Part shown: piece after piece, positions 53,020 to 63,004 of the stretch
Layout of the letters: each line of letters begins with the position of its first letter
Numbering within the stretch: the first letter of the stretch is position 1
Source of the DNA: Shouchella patagoniensis
GTDB lineage: Bacteria > Bacillota > Bacilli > Bacillales > Bacillaceae_D
Reading direction: 5' to 3'
NCBI RefSeq assembly: GCF_002019705.1
Contig: NZ_KV917377.1
Span: 556,565 to 620,564, forward strand
Length of the DNA stretch: 64,000 nucleotides
Translations under genes and position numbers: made by a program
Notes under the pieces: generated by a model
Seen by the model: the letters and a program-made list of their open reading frames with translations, nothing else
Databases searched by the model: none
What the model was told of the DNA's origin: nothing

Positions 53020-54423
53020 TTAATCCGAATCAAGTTCAGGTTTTTTATTTCTCTTGATAAAAAAAGATAGAATCAAGCTAAGAAAAGCAACTACCGCGGC
53101 CACAATAAACGCATTGTTAACTCCTTCAATCATTGCTTCATTTTCTTGGGTCTCAGCCGATGCAGTCATAATAGAGACAAGTATCGCTGTTCCAATTGAA
53201 CCCGACACTTGACGCATCGTATTGTTCATGGCAGTTCCATGAGGAATTAAATGACGTGGAAGGACATTTATTCCCGCAGTCGTAACAGGCATCATCACTA
53301 ATGATAACCCAAACATCCGTACAGCATATACAATCGTTAAGTAAAGAAGACTTGTTTCTTCAGATAAATTGGTGTACAGCAATGATGTGATAAAAATTAA
53401 TGATAACCCAGTAATCGCCAGACTTCGCGCTCCTATTCGATCAAAAATTCTTCCTGTAATTGGGGACATAATCCCCATTAAAACGGCCCCTGGCAATATT
53501 GTTAACCCAGTTTCAAAAGCTGTATACCCTTGCATGTTTTGCATAAAGATAGGCAAAAGTGTTGCCGGCCCTACTAAAGATATAAAAACGAGCATGCCAA
53601 TTGCCGTTGTTAGACTAAACACTGGGTACGTAAACACTCGGAATTCAAGTACTGGTTGTGGTAATTTCAACTGTCGGTTAATAAATAAAACCAACGTAAT
53701 AATACCAACAATTAAAGGTAAGTAAACAGTCGGATTTCCCCAACTTGCCTGTCCCGCATTAGAAAATGCAAATAAGAGTCCTCCAAATCCTAATGTCGAT
53801 AATATGATTGAAAAAATATCTAATTTCGGATGACGGATGGTCGTTACATTTTTCATGATAAAAATGGCTGCGATAATATCAATAATGACTATCGGTAAAA
53901 TAATCCAAAAGAGAATAGTCCAATGGTAGGATTCGACCAACCATCCGGATAACGTTGGACCAATTGCTGGCGCAAAGGAAATAACTAGACCAACCATCCC
54001 CATTGCCGTTCCTCTTTTTTCTTTTGGAAAGATTAACAGAAAGACTGTTTGCATGAGGGGCATCATAATTCCAGCACCAGCAGCTTGTATGATTCTTCCT
54101 ACTAGCAGTATGCTAAATGAAGGCGAGACTGCACACAAGAGCGTCCCTATACCAAACAGCATCATAGCAGTTAGAAATAAAGATCGAGTTGTAAATTTTT
54201 CAATTAAAAAAGCCGTTATTGGAATCATAATTCCGTTAACTAGCATAAAAATAGTTGTAACCCATTGGGCCGCATTTTCATTTATTTGTAAGTCTACCAT
54301 CAAATGTGGTAGAGCTGTCGTCAATAACGTTTGGTTTAAAATTGCTACAAAAGCACCTATTAATAAAACGGCTATAAGTGGTTTTTTATTTAACTGAGAA
54401 AAATCCTCTTCGGCCTCATTCAT
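53020..54423 (-). CDS. MFS multidrug efflux transporter (DHA2, 14 helices)
   Basis: 467 residues with fourteen hydrophobic segments. Family marks of the EmrB/QacA group are seen: NQTLLTTALPHLMVDL in helix 1, VNGIMIPITAFLIEKF (motif A region) and the motif C-like GPTLSGWLVESYHW. Likely a proton-coupled exporter of drugs or other amphiphiles; substrate not predictable. No regulator gene is adjacent. Confidence 0.88.
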   Translation of the reverse strand: MNEAEEDFSQLNKKPLIAVLLIGAFVAILNQTLLTTALPHLMVDLQINENAAQWVTTIFMLVNGIMIPITAFLIEKFTTRSLFLTAMMLFGIGTLLCAVSPSFSILLVGRIIQAAGAGIMMPLMQTVFLLIFPKEKRGTAMGMVGLVISFAPAIGPTLSGWLVESYHWTILFWIILPIVIIDIIAAIFIMKNVTTIRHPKLDIFSIILSTLGFGGLLFAFSNAGQASWGNPTVYLPLIVGIITLVLFINRQLKLPQPVLEFRVFTYPVFSLTTAIGMLVFISLVGPATLLPIFMQNMQGYTAFETGLTILPGAVLMGIMSPITGRIFDRIGARSLAITGLSLIFITSLLYTNLSEETSLLYLTIVYAVRMFGLSLVMMPVTTAGINVLPRHLIPHGTAMNNTMRQVSGSIGTAILVSIMTASAETQENEAMIEGVNNAFIVAAVVAFLSLILSFFIKRNKKPELDSD

Positions 54424-54513
54424 TCAAAAACCTTCTTTTTTTTCAACTTGTTTAAGTTATTTAATTATATCGATCCGCTTTCTTGTTTGTCAAAATCTTT
54501 GTTTCGCCTCACG

Positions 54514-54546
54514 AAAAAGCTTGCACCTAATAGGCGCAAGCTTAAT
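54514..54546 (-). terminator. Terminator after the baeRF-like gene
   Basis: Stem AAGCTTGC / GCAAGCTT with loop GCCTATTAGGT and TTTTT on the minus strand. Confidence 0.8.
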
Positions 54547-54547
54547 A

Positions 54548-55339
54548 TTAAATGGCTGACTCATTAACTTCTTTTACAATTTCATGTGACTTCATCTTGG
54601 CAAGATTCTTTTTCACAATTAATACATCACTAACAGTAAGTTGTTTTGCAAACTCTGATGTTTGATCAGGGGAACCTACCACGTGAATCGTTTCCCAGTG
54701 TCTATTTTTGGCTTCTTTTTCAATCTTTTTGGCGATTTTCTTATACCATCTCTGTTGATTGGCATCAAAGCGTTCTGAATATTGTTCGCGGTGCAATGCC
54801 GCACCTGTTTCTGCCTGAGGTCTTGCACCAATGTATTCCTTCCAATCTTCTTGCTCAATATCCCATGAGTAGTGCTTCTCCTCTACCACTTCACCTAAGC
54901 TAGTTTCAACAGAATGTACATCTGTTTTTTTGATCATTACAATGCCTGATAATGGGTATTTTTCCTCCAAGCTTTCTAATTGATCAACAACAGGATGCCG
55001 TTCCCAGCGGAAATCATTTTCTACCGGTACTTGTAGTTTGCGTAAATGAAAATCACCATTTGAAGATCCAATAAAAACGATACTGTTAGGTAATTGAGTT
55101 GAGAGTTCCAAAATATGATTTTCAGCTTCTTTTTTTACTTTCTTAAAAGCTTTTAACTCAGGTTGGTTGTCACTAGCTTCGATATACTCTTCCAACTTCT
55201 TTAATCCATTTTTTAAACGGATTTTCCATTCGCCTTTTTGTTGATCAGCGCTTGATAAAGAGGTACGTAAGTAAATGGATAGACAGCCTTCTTCACAATG
55301 AATTTGCTTAAAATGCTTGATGTCTTTTGCTAGTGACAA
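54548..55339 (-). CDS. aeRF1-like (VLRF1/baeRF family) protein
   Basis: 263 residues. The layout CLSIYLRTSL near the N-terminus, then a helical part, RKLQVPVENDFRWERHP and VVDQLESLEEKYPLSGIVMIKKTDVHSVE (the eRF1 domain-2-like part) fits bacterial eRF1-domain proteins. These are proposed to act in ribosome rescue; this is family knowledge, not shown here. Lies 14 bases after ohr but ohr faces the same way, so co-transcription is possible. Confidence 0.75.
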   Translation of the reverse strand: MSLAKDIKHFKQIHCEEGCLSIYLRTSLSSADQQKGEWKIRLKNGLKKLEEYIEASDNQPELKAFKKVKKEAENHILELSTQLPNSIVFIGSSNGDFHLRKLQVPVENDFRWERHPVVDQLESLEEKYPLSGIVMIKKTDVHSVETSLGEVVEEKHYSWDIEQEDWKEYIGARPQAETGAALHREQYSERFDANQQRWYKKIAKKIEKEAKNRHWETIHVVGSPDQTSEFAKQLTVSDVLIVKKNLAKMKSHEIVKEVNESAI

Positions 55340-55353
55340 TGGTCACCCTCCTC

Positions 55354-55767
55354 TTATTTTGCTTTTGCAGTAAGTTTAACTTGGATATTCCCTCTAGTTG
55401 CTTTTGAATATGGGCAAAATTCGTGGGCTTTCTCAACAAGCTCCTGCGCTTCTTCCTCTGAAACTCCCTTTACTTCTACTTCAAGCTCTGCACCAATTTG
55501 GAACCCACCATCAGAGTCATCTTTCACTAATGATATATGAGCCGTTGTTGTTGATTCAATTTCTTTTTTAGCATTTGAGGCCATTAAATTTAGTGCTCCG
55601 TCAAAGCAAGATGCATAACCAGCTGCAAACAACTGTTCTGGATTCGTTCCTTTGTCTTTTGAACCTGGTTTTACTAGATCAAAATCAAGATTAGAATCAT
55701 CTGATTTAACATGTCCTTCACGTCCACCTTGTGCGGTAGCTGTTGATGTGTATACGATATCTGCCAT
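55354..55767 (-). CDS. ohr: Organic hydroperoxide resistance protein (Ohr/OsmC)
   Basis: 137 residues from ATG 55767 (GAAGGAG upstream). The two redox cysteines lie in YASCFDGAL and HEFCPYSKATRGN, and the N-terminus TSTATAQGGREGHV is the Ohr type. It reduces organic peroxides using lipoyl or thiol donors. No ohrR regulator gene is adjacent. Confidence 0.92.
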   Translation of the reverse strand: MADIVYTSTATAQGGREGHVKSDDSNLDFDLVKPGSKDKGTNPEQLFAAGYASCFDGALNLMASNAKKEIESTTTAHISLVKDDSDGGFQIGAELEVEVKGVSEEEAQELVEKAHEFCPYSKATRGNIQVKLTAKAK

Positions 55768-55843
55768 GAATAACACTCCTTCTGTCAATCTGCTTTCATA
55801 GGTTGTATACACCTTTGTCCATTAAACTAAACCTTTTTTCGAC

Positions 55844-55868
55844 GTTTTATTTTTTTTATTAAAGGTAT
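55844..55868 (+). promoter_or_regulatory. Sigma-B-like promoter of gsp26
   Basis: GTTTTA (55844-55849), 13 bases, AGGTAT (55863-55868), close to the general-stress consensus GTTTAA-N12/14-GGGTAT. It lies 36 bases before the gsp26 start. Confidence 0.5.
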
Positions 55869-55903
55869 ACTACTCGTACGACAATTATGAAGGGTGATTT
55901 AAA

Positions 55904-56332
55904 ATGACAAATCAAAATGAACTTAAACAACAAATCTTATCGGTAATGGATGATCACAAAGTTGGCTCATTAGCAACAATAAAGAACAACAAGCCTCATT
56001 CTAGGTACATGACTTTTTTTCATGATGAATTCACTTTATACACACCAACAAATCACGAAACATACAAGGCGCGTGAAATTGAAGAAAATCCAAATATCCA
56101 TGTATTATTAGGCTATAATGGAGAAGGATTTGGTGACTCATTTATTGAATTCCAAGGAAAAGCTAAAATTCGAGATGATCAACAATTAAAAGAACAATTT
56201 TGGAACGATTCGCTATCTCATTATTTTGATGGCCCTGAAGATGATTCGTTTGTTCTCTTAGAATTAAAGCCCACCACCATTCGTCTAATGAATAAGGGAT
56301 CAAATACACCCGAAGAAATAACGTTTGATTGA
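55904..56332 (+). CDS. General stress protein 26 (pyridoxamine-phosphate-oxidase-like)
   Basis: 142 residues of the split-barrel flavin-binding fold: HKVGSLATIKNNKPHSRYMTFF, TYKAREIEENPNIHVLLGY and SFIEFQGKAKI are typical of YdaG/Gsp26. Binds FMN or a related cofactor in this family; substrate unknown. The sigma-B-like promoter upstream agrees with ydaG being stress-induced in B. subtilis. SD AAGGGTG. Confidence 0.87.
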   Translation: MTNQNELKQQILSVMDDHKVGSLATIKNNKPHSRYMTFFHDEFTLYTPTNHETYKAREIEENPNIHVLLGYNGEGFGDSFIEFQGKAKIRDDQQLKEQFWNDSLSHYFDGPEDDSFVLLELKPTTIRLMNKGSNTPEEITFD

Positions 56333-56402
56333 GTTTATTCAAAAAACAGAGAATTATACACACGTTCTTTTCATTTTTATAAATATGTTCTTGCACAAAA
56401 AT

Positions 56403-56441
56403 AAAAACAAGTCCTCCCGAATTCGGGAGGACTTGTTTTTA
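56403..56441. terminator. Bidirectional terminator between gsp26 and pdp
   Basis: Near-perfect 17-base stem (AAAACAAGTCCTCCCGA / TCGGGAGGACTTGTTTT) with A/T runs on both sides. Confidence 0.92.
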
Positions 56442-56449
56442 TTTTGTAC

Positions 56450-57757
56450 TTATTCTGCGTGAATTTCTTTATAAATAAGAGTTGGTTTTTCTGTTTCCTC
56501 ATAAACAATTGTATAAGAATCGAGAACAATCTTCTCTACTTCTTTTACATCACTTTTGGAGGCGTGTAATGTAACAAGTGTATCTCCTTTTTCCACATAG
56601 TCACCAATTTTCTTTTCCAAAATAAGACCTACTGCCAAATCGATTTCGTCCTCTTTGGTAGCCCTTCCCGCACCTAATTGCATGGCAGCCACACCAATTT
56701 TATCAGCCGTTATTTCTTTGACAAACCCTTCTGTCTCTGCTTTTACGGCGATATGATAATTAGCTTGTGGGTATAGCGTTTCATCGTCAACGATCGCATC
56801 ATTGCCACCTTGTGCTCTTATAAACATTTTTAATACATGAATGGCTTCACCACTTGCGATTACTTGCTCAAGTTTCTGCCTTGCTGCAGCTACTGATTCC
56901 GCTTTCTTCGCTAAATAAACCATATGACTCCCAAGAACCAAGCATAGTTCACGAACATCTTCAGGTCCTTTCCCTTTTAAGACATCAACGGCTTCTTTAA
57001 TCTCTAGCGCATTTCCTACAGCTTTACCTAGTGGCTGGTTCATATCAGAAATCACCGCCATGGTTTTACGGCCTACTTTTGTGCCGATTTCAACCATTGC
57101 ATTGGCGAGTTCTACGGAGTCTTCTAATGATTTCATAAAAGCCCCAGAGCCTGTTTTTACATCTAAAACAATTGCATCTGCACCTGAAGCAATTTTTTTG
57201 CTCATAATTGAGCTCGCAATTAAAGCCGTTGAGTTTACAGTCCCTGTCACATCACGAAGACTGTATAGTTTCTTATCAGCAGGTGTTAAGTTCCCTGTTT
57301 GCCCAGCAACTGCTATTTTATTTTCATTTACAAGCTTTATGAATTTTGAAGTGTCCATTTCTGAAGAAAACCCAGGAATCGCTTCCAACTTATCAATTGT
57401 TCCACCTGTATGACCTAGTCCTCTTCCAGACATCTTAGCAACTGGTACATCTACTGCCGCCACTAGTGGAGCAAGAGCAATTGTCGTCTTATCTCCTACG
57501 CCCCCCGTCGAATGTTTATCTGCCTTAATTCCATGGATGGATGACAAATCAATCATATCTCCAGATTCAGCCATTGACATCGTTAATTCTGCTCGTTCAG
57601 TCTGATTCATGTCTTGAAAATAAATTGCCATTGCAAGGGCAGATGCTTGATAATCAGGTATCTCTCCCTTTGTATATCCCTCAACAAACCATTTTATTTC
57701 AGCTTGTGTTAATGCTTGTCCATCTCGTTTTTTTTCTATTATATCGACCATTCTCAT
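56450..57757 (-). CDS. pdp: Pyrimidine-nucleoside phosphorylase
   Basis: 435 residues. Phosphorylase signatures [33 protein letters not shown] and [13 protein letters not shown] are intact. It splits uridine, deoxyuridine and thymidine to base and (deoxy)ribose-1-phosphate. It lies 60 bases downstream of deoB, whose product converts that sugar phosphate, so the two form a nucleoside salvage unit. The start MRMVDI is family-typical. Confidence 0.95.
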   Translation of the reverse strand: MRMVDIIEKKRDGQALTQAEIKWFVEGYTKGEIPDYQASALAMAIYFQDMNQTERAELTMSMAESGDMIDLSSIHGIKADKHSTGGVGDKTTIALAPLVAAVDVPVAKMSGRGLGHTGGTIDKLEAIPGFSSEMDTSKFIKLVNENKIAVAGQTGNLTPADKKLYSLRDVTGTVNSTALIASSIMSKKIASGADAIVLDVKTGSGAFMKSLEDSVELANAMVEIGTKVGRKTMAVISDMNQPLGKAVGNALEIKEAVDVLKGKGPEDVRELCLVLGSHMVYLAKKAESVAAARQKLEQVIASGEAIHVLKMFIRAQGGNDAIVDDETLYPQANYHIAVKAETEGFVKEITADKIGVAAMQLGAGRATKEDEIDLAVGLILEKKIGDYVEKGDTLVTLHASKSDVKEVEKIVLDSYTIVYEETEKPTLIYKEIHAE

Positions 57758-57817
57758 CTTTTAAATTCCCCTCCATGTACTTTTTTTCTACAAATGAATA
57801 TAAAGGACTTAAAAAAC

Positions 57818-59008
57818 TTATTTGCTTTGACGTTTTAATTCTGCTAAAAAGCTTATTCCATGTTCCGGCATGTTAACATCAAAGTTATCTGCAATAGTCG
57901 CACCTATATCCGCAAACGTCATTCGTTTTCCTAAAGATACCGGTTCTAGACTTTCTCCATAAACTAACAAAGGCACCAATTCTCGTGTATGATCTGTCCC
58001 TTTGTGTGTTGGATCATTGCCATGATCAGCAGTTATAATGAGTAAGTCGTTCTCTTTAAGGTCTTTTATGACTGATTTTAACTGTTTATCAAACGTAATA
58101 ATCGCATCGCCATAACCTTTTACATCGCGACGATGACCATATAATGCGTCAAAATCAACTAAATTCAAGAAGCATAAACCATTAAATGAACGATTTATTT
58201 GCTGTTGTAACTTATTCATGCCGTCATCATTAGATTCAGTACGTATTGCCTCTGTTACACCTTCTCCATCATAAATATCAGAGATTTTCCCTAAAGCAAT
58301 AGAATCATACCCACCGTCTTCAAGCGCATTCATAACGGTTTGTCCAAATGGTTTTAACGCATAATCATGACGATTGGCGGTCCTCTTCCAGCCAGACGGT
58401 TTCCCTATGAATGGACGAGCAATTACTCTTCCTATCATATATTTAGGGTCCAAGGTTAGCTTTCTTGCCTTCTCACATATATCATACAGTTCATCGATGG
58501 GGACCACTTCTTCATGAGCAGCAATTTGTAAAACAGAATCTGCGGAGGTGTACACAATTAAATTACCTGTTTTAACATGTTCCTCCCCTAATTCATCTAA
58601 AATTTCTGTTCCTGATGCCACTTTATTTCCAATTATTCCACGACCAGTTAACTGCTTTAATTCATCAAGTAACTCGTCTGGAAAACCCTCTGGAAAAACA
58701 CGGAATGGTTCTTTAATATGTAACCCCATCATTTCCCAATGACCTGTCATCGTGTCTTTTCCAACAGAAGCTTCTTGCATAATACCGTAACTAGCTAAAG
58801 GGGTTGGTACGTCAGCTATACCTTTTATTGGTGCAATTTTCCCTAGACCTAATTGTTCCAGTTGTGGCACTTGTAATCCGTTAAACGCTTTTGCAATCGA
58901 ACCTAATGTATTCGTGCCCTCATCTCCAAACTCTTTGGCATCTGGAGCTGCACCAATACCAACAGAGTCCATTACGATTAGAAAAACACGATTAAATGAT
59001 TTTGTCAT
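57818..59008 (-). CDS. deoB: Phosphopentomutase
   Basis: 396 residues of the alkaline-phosphatase superfamily. Mn ligands are in [13 protein letters not shown] and TADHGNDP, and the catalytic Thr in [11 protein letters not shown]. It interconverts ribose-1- and -5-phosphate. SD GGAGG before ATG 59008. It follows xerD as drm does in B. subtilis; the purine nucleoside phosphorylase gene usually next is replaced by pdp. Confidence 0.95.
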   Translation of the reverse strand: MTKSFNRVFLIVMDSVGIGAAPDAKEFGDEGTNTLGSIAKAFNGLQVPQLEQLGLGKIAPIKGIADVPTPLASYGIMQEASVGKDTMTGHWEMMGLHIKEPFRVFPEGFPDELLDELKQLTGRGIIGNKVASGTEILDELGEEHVKTGNLIVYTSADSVLQIAAHEEVVPIDELYDICEKARKLTLDPKYMIGRVIARPFIGKPSGWKRTANRHDYALKPFGQTVMNALEDGGYDSIALGKISDIYDGEGVTEAIRTESNDDGMNKLQQQINRSFNGLCFLNLVDFDALYGHRRDVKGYGDAIITFDKQLKSVIKDLKENDLLIITADHGNDPTHKGTDHTRELVPLLVYGESLEPVSLGKRMTFADIGATIADNFDVNMPEHGISFLAELKRQSK

Positions 59009-59080
59009 TTCCCTTATTTCCTCCTTAATAATCCGGACGTTCAGTCAAACAAGGTTTTTCCAGTTAATCAAATGTAAGAC

Positions 59081-59977
59081 TTATGCACGTGGATGATAGC
59101 GCGCATACACATCTTTCATCCTTGTTTTTGTCACATGTGTATAAATTTGTGTCGTTGAAATATCTGCATGTCCTAACATTTCTTGAACAGACCTTAAGTC
59201 AGCACCATTTTCAAGCAAATGAGTTGCAAAAGAATGCCTTAGTGTGTGCGGGCTAAACTCTTTTGTAATTGAGGCATCACGTGCTAACTGTTTTAACACT
59301 TTCCAAAAGCCTTGTCTTGTAAGAGGTCTTCCGTAATGATTTACAAACAAGTATTCGTGATGATTTTTTTTAGCTACCAATTTGGGTCTACCTTGATCAA
59401 TGTAAGTAAGAAGTGCTTGAGTAGCTTGATTTCCTAGAGGTACAATTCTCTCTTTATTTCCTTTTCCGACCACCCTTACAAACCCCATTGATAAATGCAT
59501 GTTGTCCTCTTTAAGAGAAACTAATTCAGTAACGCGCATTCCCGAGGCATACAAGAGTTCCATCATCGCCTTATTTCGCATTCCTAGTGGATTCGTGATA
59601 ACTGGAGCATTTAGTAAAATGTCCACTTCTTGAATCGAAAGAAAGTTAGGTAGTTTTTTTTCAATTCGAGGTGACTCAATCAGTGTTGTTGGATCCTTTT
59701 CGGTCCACTTTTCTCGATACAGGAATTGATGGAACGAGCGAATCGATGTTAGCATACGTGCCATTGTGGCAGATGATTTCCCTGCTTGTTTCGCTGAATA
59801 CAAATAATCTTGAACAAGCCTTTGATTAACATCATTAAAAGAAAAGACATTCCCTTGGGTTAAAAAAAGGGTATATTGCTTTAAATCTCTTGTATATGAC
59901 TCAACCGTATTTGCAGACAACCCTTTCTCAACTTTTATAAAATGAATAAACTCACGAATGTCGTGATTCAACCCCAT
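59081..59977 (-). CDS. xerD: Site-specific tyrosine recombinase XerD
   Basis: 298 residues. SAM-like N-terminal domain (EKGLSANTVESYTRDL), then the catalytic domain with Arg in ASGMRVTEL, Lys in GKGNKER, HxxR in SPHTLRHSFATH, His in MLGHADIS and nucleophile Tyr in TQIYTHV. It resolves chromosome dimers at dif with XerC/CodV. Conserved neighbour of fur-yqzK and deoB. Confidence 0.94.
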   Translation of the reverse strand: MGLNHDIREFIHFIKVEKGLSANTVESYTRDLKQYTLFLTQGNVFSFNDVNQRLVQDYLYSAKQAGKSSATMARMLTSIRSFHQFLYREKWTEKDPTTLIESPRIEKKLPNFLSIQEVDILLNAPVITNPLGMRNKAMMELLYASGMRVTELVSLKEDNMHLSMGFVRVVGKGNKERIVPLGNQATQALLTYIDQGRPKLVAKKNHHEYLFVNHYGRPLTRQGFWKVLKQLARDASITKEFSPHTLRHSFATHLLENGADLRSVQEMLGHADISTTQIYTHVTKTRMKDVYARYHPRA

Positions 59978-59998
59978 ATGAACCCGACTCCTTTTTTA

Positions 59999-60220
59999 TT
60001 ATTCGCCACTCCAAAGAAAGAGCTCAAGCCGTTGTTCGATCGATATACTATTAAATTCACTATCCCCTGTTGATGCTTTAATTGCTCTTCCTTCCGGCTC
60101 ATCATACTTTTGGTGCTGGCTAATTTCTTCGTTCACCCATAGGATACCATAATAAAAGAAGATCGTGCATCCAACAAACAGTAAGGCTGCTTTAATTGTT
60201 TGTGCCATCGTTCGAACCAT
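59999..60220 (-). CDS. yqzK: DUF4227 protein YqzK
   Basis: 73 residues from ATG 60220 (GGGGG SD), with one N-terminal membrane helix (about 10-28) and a polar C-terminal part with SIEQRLELFLWSGE. Function unknown; the place between fur and xerD is conserved in Bacillus. Confidence 0.87.
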   Translation of the reverse strand: MVRTMAQTIKAALLFVGCTIFFYYGILWVNEEISQHQKYDEPEGRAIKASTGDSEFNSISIEQRLELFLWSGE

Positions 60221-60285
60221 TGTTTTTCCCCCAGACAAGTTGTTTTACTACTAATCTATGCCTGTTTTCACACATTCTATACACA

Positions 60286-60316
60286 TAAAAAAGACCGCCC
60301 CTTACATTAGGCGGTC
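60286..60316 (-). terminator. Terminator of fur
   Basis: Stem GACCGCC / GGCGGTC, followed by TTTTTT on the minus strand; it begins at the fur stop codon. Confidence 0.88.
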
Positions 60317-60803
60317 ACACATTTTCTTTTATTAGATGTTCCAGCTCCGTTTCGTTTTCATTCGACTGCTCTTGACAACGATAACAGATGCCATGGAATG
60401 TTAAACGGTGATCTTTAATTTTAAAAGTGAAATCTCGTTCCACAATCGCTTCTACGTCCCCAAGTAAGTCATCTTGAATCTCATCAACTGCACCACACTC
60501 AATACATACTAGGTGATGATGAAAATGATTTGCACCTTCTTGACGCAAATCAAACCTGGAGACACCGTCTCCAAAATTAATTTTGTCGACTACTTTTAAT
60601 TCAGTTAACAGTTCAAGCGTGCGGTACACAGTCGCTAAACCAATTTCAGGCGCTTTTTCTTTTACTAGGAGGTAAACATCCTCAGCACTTAAATGATCCT
60701 CTTCATGCTCTAATAATACGATAACTGTCGCTTCGCGCTGAGGCGTTAATTTATAACTTTGAGCATGTAGCTGTTTTTTAATTCGCTCTAATCGATTCTC
60801 CAT
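60315..60803 (-). CDS. fur: Ferric uptake regulator Fur
   Basis: 162 residues from ATG 60803 (GGGAGG). The winged helix has KLTPQREATVIVLL and IGLATVYRTLELL; metal sites are in HFHHHLVCIECG and the C-terminal CYRC motif. The linkage spoIIM-fur-yqzK-xerD identifies Fur rather than PerR or Zur. A Fur box about 86 bases upstream suggests autoregulation. Confidence 0.94.
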   Translation of the reverse strand: MENRLERIKKQLHAQSYKLTPQREATVIVLLEHEEDHLSAEDVYLLVKEKAPEIGLATVYRTLELLTELKVVDKINFGDGVSRFDLRQEGANHFHHHLVCIECGAVDEIQDDLLGDVEAIVERDFTFKIKDHRLTFHGICYRCQEQSNENETELEHLIKENV

Positions 60804-60888
60804 AACGTCCTCCCTTATCCACAAGCGATCTATTGATTCTCATTATAGGATGCAGGAAAACAGTTGTCAATTAATAATTATTATTAAC

Positions 60889-60903
60889 TGAAAATCAATA
60901 TCA
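60889..60903 (-). promoter_or_regulatory. Fur box upstream of fur
   Basis: Minus strand TGATATTGATTTTCA matches the 7-1-7 Fur box TGATAATNATTATCA at 13 of 15 positions. It lies in the AT-rich gap between spoIIM and fur. Confidence 0.65.
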
Positions 60904-60923
60904 ATTATTTAATAAGAATGATT

Positions 60924-61565
60924 CTAGAAAGTTCCGATAATCCATTTCATTAAAACTGGAGATAAGTATGCTTCAAATACAGAGGCGAACGTAATAAAAG
61001 CACCTACAATAAGAATTAACATCGTATAGCGCAAAAAATGAGGGAAAATCGGTTCATTAAATCCTTTAGCAAACGTTTGTTTCATTAGACGCAAACAAAA
61101 TGAGACGCTCAAAGTACCAACAACGATAAAAGCGGGTACCAGAATGATATTTTGTGGGAGAACAGAGACAAGTGCCAATAAGAAACCTTGGCCTCCTAGT
61201 TGGTTTACTAGAAAACCAACAGTAAATCCAATGACAACACCTTTAACAAAAATCATAATTAAGATTATTGGCAGTCCAATCAGAGAAATGCCTAATATCC
61301 ACATAAATCCTATATATTTTCCATAATGGGTAAAGCTATTTACAAACAACTCACTTGGGGCGGATACAATATAGCCATTATTCATTTCATGAAAAAATTG
61401 ACTAACATACATAAATAAATCATGACGTTGGGTTAGACTTAAGCTGTTCACAACGATTGCGCCAAAAACGACACCCATTAAAAATAAAATACTTACAAAA
61501 AGATAAAGTGATTTATGTTCATGTAGATGATGTGTGACCGTATCATATACGCGTTTTTTTTTCAT
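60924..61565 (-). CDS. spoIIM: Stage II sporulation protein M
   Basis: 213 residues from ATG 61565 (GGGGGAGG SD) with five or six membrane helices. With SpoIID and SpoIIP it forms the engulfment machine that remodels septal peptidoglycan. Segments NSFTHYGKYIGFMWILG and VLPQNIILVPAFIV fit the family. Conserved position upstream of fur. Confidence 0.93.
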   Translation of the reverse strand: MKKKRVYDTVTHHLHEHKSLYLFVSILFLMGVVFGAIVVNSLSLTQRHDLFMYVSQFFHEMNNGYIVSAPSELFVNSFTHYGKYIGFMWILGISLIGLPIILIMIFVKGVVIGFTVGFLVNQLGGQGFLLALVSVLPQNIILVPAFIVVGTLSVSFCLRLMKQTFAKGFNEPIFPHFLRYTMLILIVGAFITFASVFEAYLSPVLMKWIIGTF

Positions 61566-61622
61566 AGCCTGTCCTCCCCCTTGCAATCAATCTATGAAAA
61601 GGAGAGACAGTCTATGACTTTT

Positions 61623-62159
61623 TTATAATTGGTTTGATTTTAAGTGCAGCAATGCATAACTGGTTTTCGCATCATGAATTTTTTGTTCACGCTCAAGCTC
61701 GACACATTCCTTAATTGATAACTCACGTATCTCAACAAACTCATCCTCATCCAATTGCTGATTCCCTTTGCTTAAGCCTTTTGCCTCGTAAATATAAACA
61801 AGTTCGTCTGCAAACCCAGGAGATGTATAAAAAGATGTAAGCAACGTCAATGTTTCTGCTTTATAACCTGTTTCCTCATAAAGTTCTCGCATCGCTGTTT
61901 TTTCCGGCGCCTCACCAGCTTCCATTTTACCTGCTGGAATCTCAATAATTGACTTTCCTAACGCTTTTCGATATTGCTCTACCAAAACTACTTTTCCTTC
62001 ATCTGTAACAGCAATTACCGCAACTGCACCAGGATGTCTTATCAACTCTCGTGTTGACTGATTGCCATCTGGCATTTGAACTTTCTCGACCTCCAAAGTA
62101 ATTACTTTCCCTTTAAATATCGTTTCTCTTTGAACTGTTTTTTCAAAAAATAAATCCAC
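61623..62159 (-). CDS. nudF: ADP-ribose pyrophosphatase (Nudix)
   Basis: 178 residues. A complete Nudix box starts at GKMEAGEAPEKTAMRELYEE and ends ETGY; upstream HPGAVAVIAV and downstream FYTSPGFADE are typical of ADP-ribose hydrolases. It clears free ADP-ribose. The B. subtilis orthologue also lies two genes from fur. Confidence 0.92.
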   Translation of the reverse strand: MDLFFEKTVQRETIFKGKVITLEVEKVQMPDGNQSTRELIRHPGAVAVIAVTDEGKVVLVEQYRKALGKSIIEIPAGKMEAGEAPEKTAMRELYEETGYKAETLTLLTSFYTSPGFADELVYIYEAKGLSKGNQQLDEDEFVEIRELSIKECVELEREQKIHDAKTSYALLHLKSNQL

Positions 62160-62240
62160 TTTCTCATCTCCCTATGCATGTCTATTGTATATGCTGCATA
62201 AAAGTGTAACACACTTAATAAAAAACGAGGTGATTCTACT

Positions 62241-62402
62241 ATGAAGACCTACCACCATACGAACCAAATTGTATTATCTGGTACAAAACAAGAAGTGCTC
62301 TTCACATTAAAACAAGCAGCTTACACGTTTAAAACAGTTCAAGCATGGATAGACCATAACTCTTCAGTAAATCAACGCCCTCTGCTAAAACGCATTAAAT
62401 AA
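62241..62402 (+). CDS. Small basic hypothetical protein (YqkK-like position)
   Basis: 53 residues from ATG 62241 with GAGGTG upstream. Polar and basic: KTYHHTNQIVLSGTKQEV, LKQAAYTFKTVQAWIDHN, ending LLKRIK. It sits next to nudF, where B. subtilis has short yqk genes; I propose positional similarity to YqkK but cannot prove homology. Function unknown. Confidence 0.6.
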   Translation: MKTYHHTNQIVLSGTKQEVLFTLKQAAYTFKTVQAWIDHNSSVNQRPLLKRIK

Positions 62403-62407
62403 ATAGA

Positions 62408-62920
62408 CTATTTCAGTTTATCCACTTTTTCTTGTAACATTTTTGCGTGTACCTCGCCAGTGACTACCTCTTGTACGACCATATTTTCATCTACTATATA
62501 GGTCATTGGGAAATTTTGAGGTTGAACTTTCTCTAAAAATTCCCCATCTTCATCAAGAAAAACTGGAAGATCGAGATCCTGTTCATTGATAAAATCAATT
62601 GCATCACTTGCTCTAAATTCTCGCGTTTGCATATTAACTGTAATAACCGTAACTTCGTTATCTGATTGTGCAAATTCCATTAGCTCGGGCATTTCTCTGA
62701 TACATGGTTCACACCACGAAGCCCAAATATTAAGAACCACTATTTCCCCTGCATATTGGTGGATTGTTTGAGGTCCTTCACCATACATTTCTAATTCTAA
62801 GTCTGGCATCGTATCTCCAGCGACGATTGGACCCTCTTCGCCGATGCCTTGATAAATGACGACCCCAATCATTAAAGCTGCAAATATCAGCACGATCAAA
62901 GTCAAAGACCGTTTTTTCAT
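62408..62920 (-). CDS. TlpA/ResA-like thiol-disulfide oxidoreductase
   Basis: 170 residues. An N-terminal membrane anchor (about 6-24), then a thioredoxin fold with WASWCEPCIREMPEL (CEPC near residue 72), and the cis-Pro loop QNFPMTYIVDE. It should act outside the membrane. Not linked to res genes, so the partner is unknown; a role like that of spore StoA is possible. It is convergent with the small gene at 62241. Confidence 0.86.
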   Translation of the reverse strand: MKKRSLTLIVLIFAALMIGVVIYQGIGEEGPIVAGDTMPDLELEMYGEGPQTIHQYAGEIVVLNIWASWCEPCIREMPELMEFAQSDNEVTVITVNMQTREFRASDAIDFINEQDLDLPVFLDEDGEFLEKVQPQNFPMTYIVDENMVVQEVVTGEVHAKMLQEKVDKLK

Positions 62921-63004
62921 GTTGCACTCGCCTCTTTCCGATTGCTTAAAAGTTTGCTAGAATGATCAAGTATGTATCGATTATAACAAGAAGGGAATTC
63001 AAAA

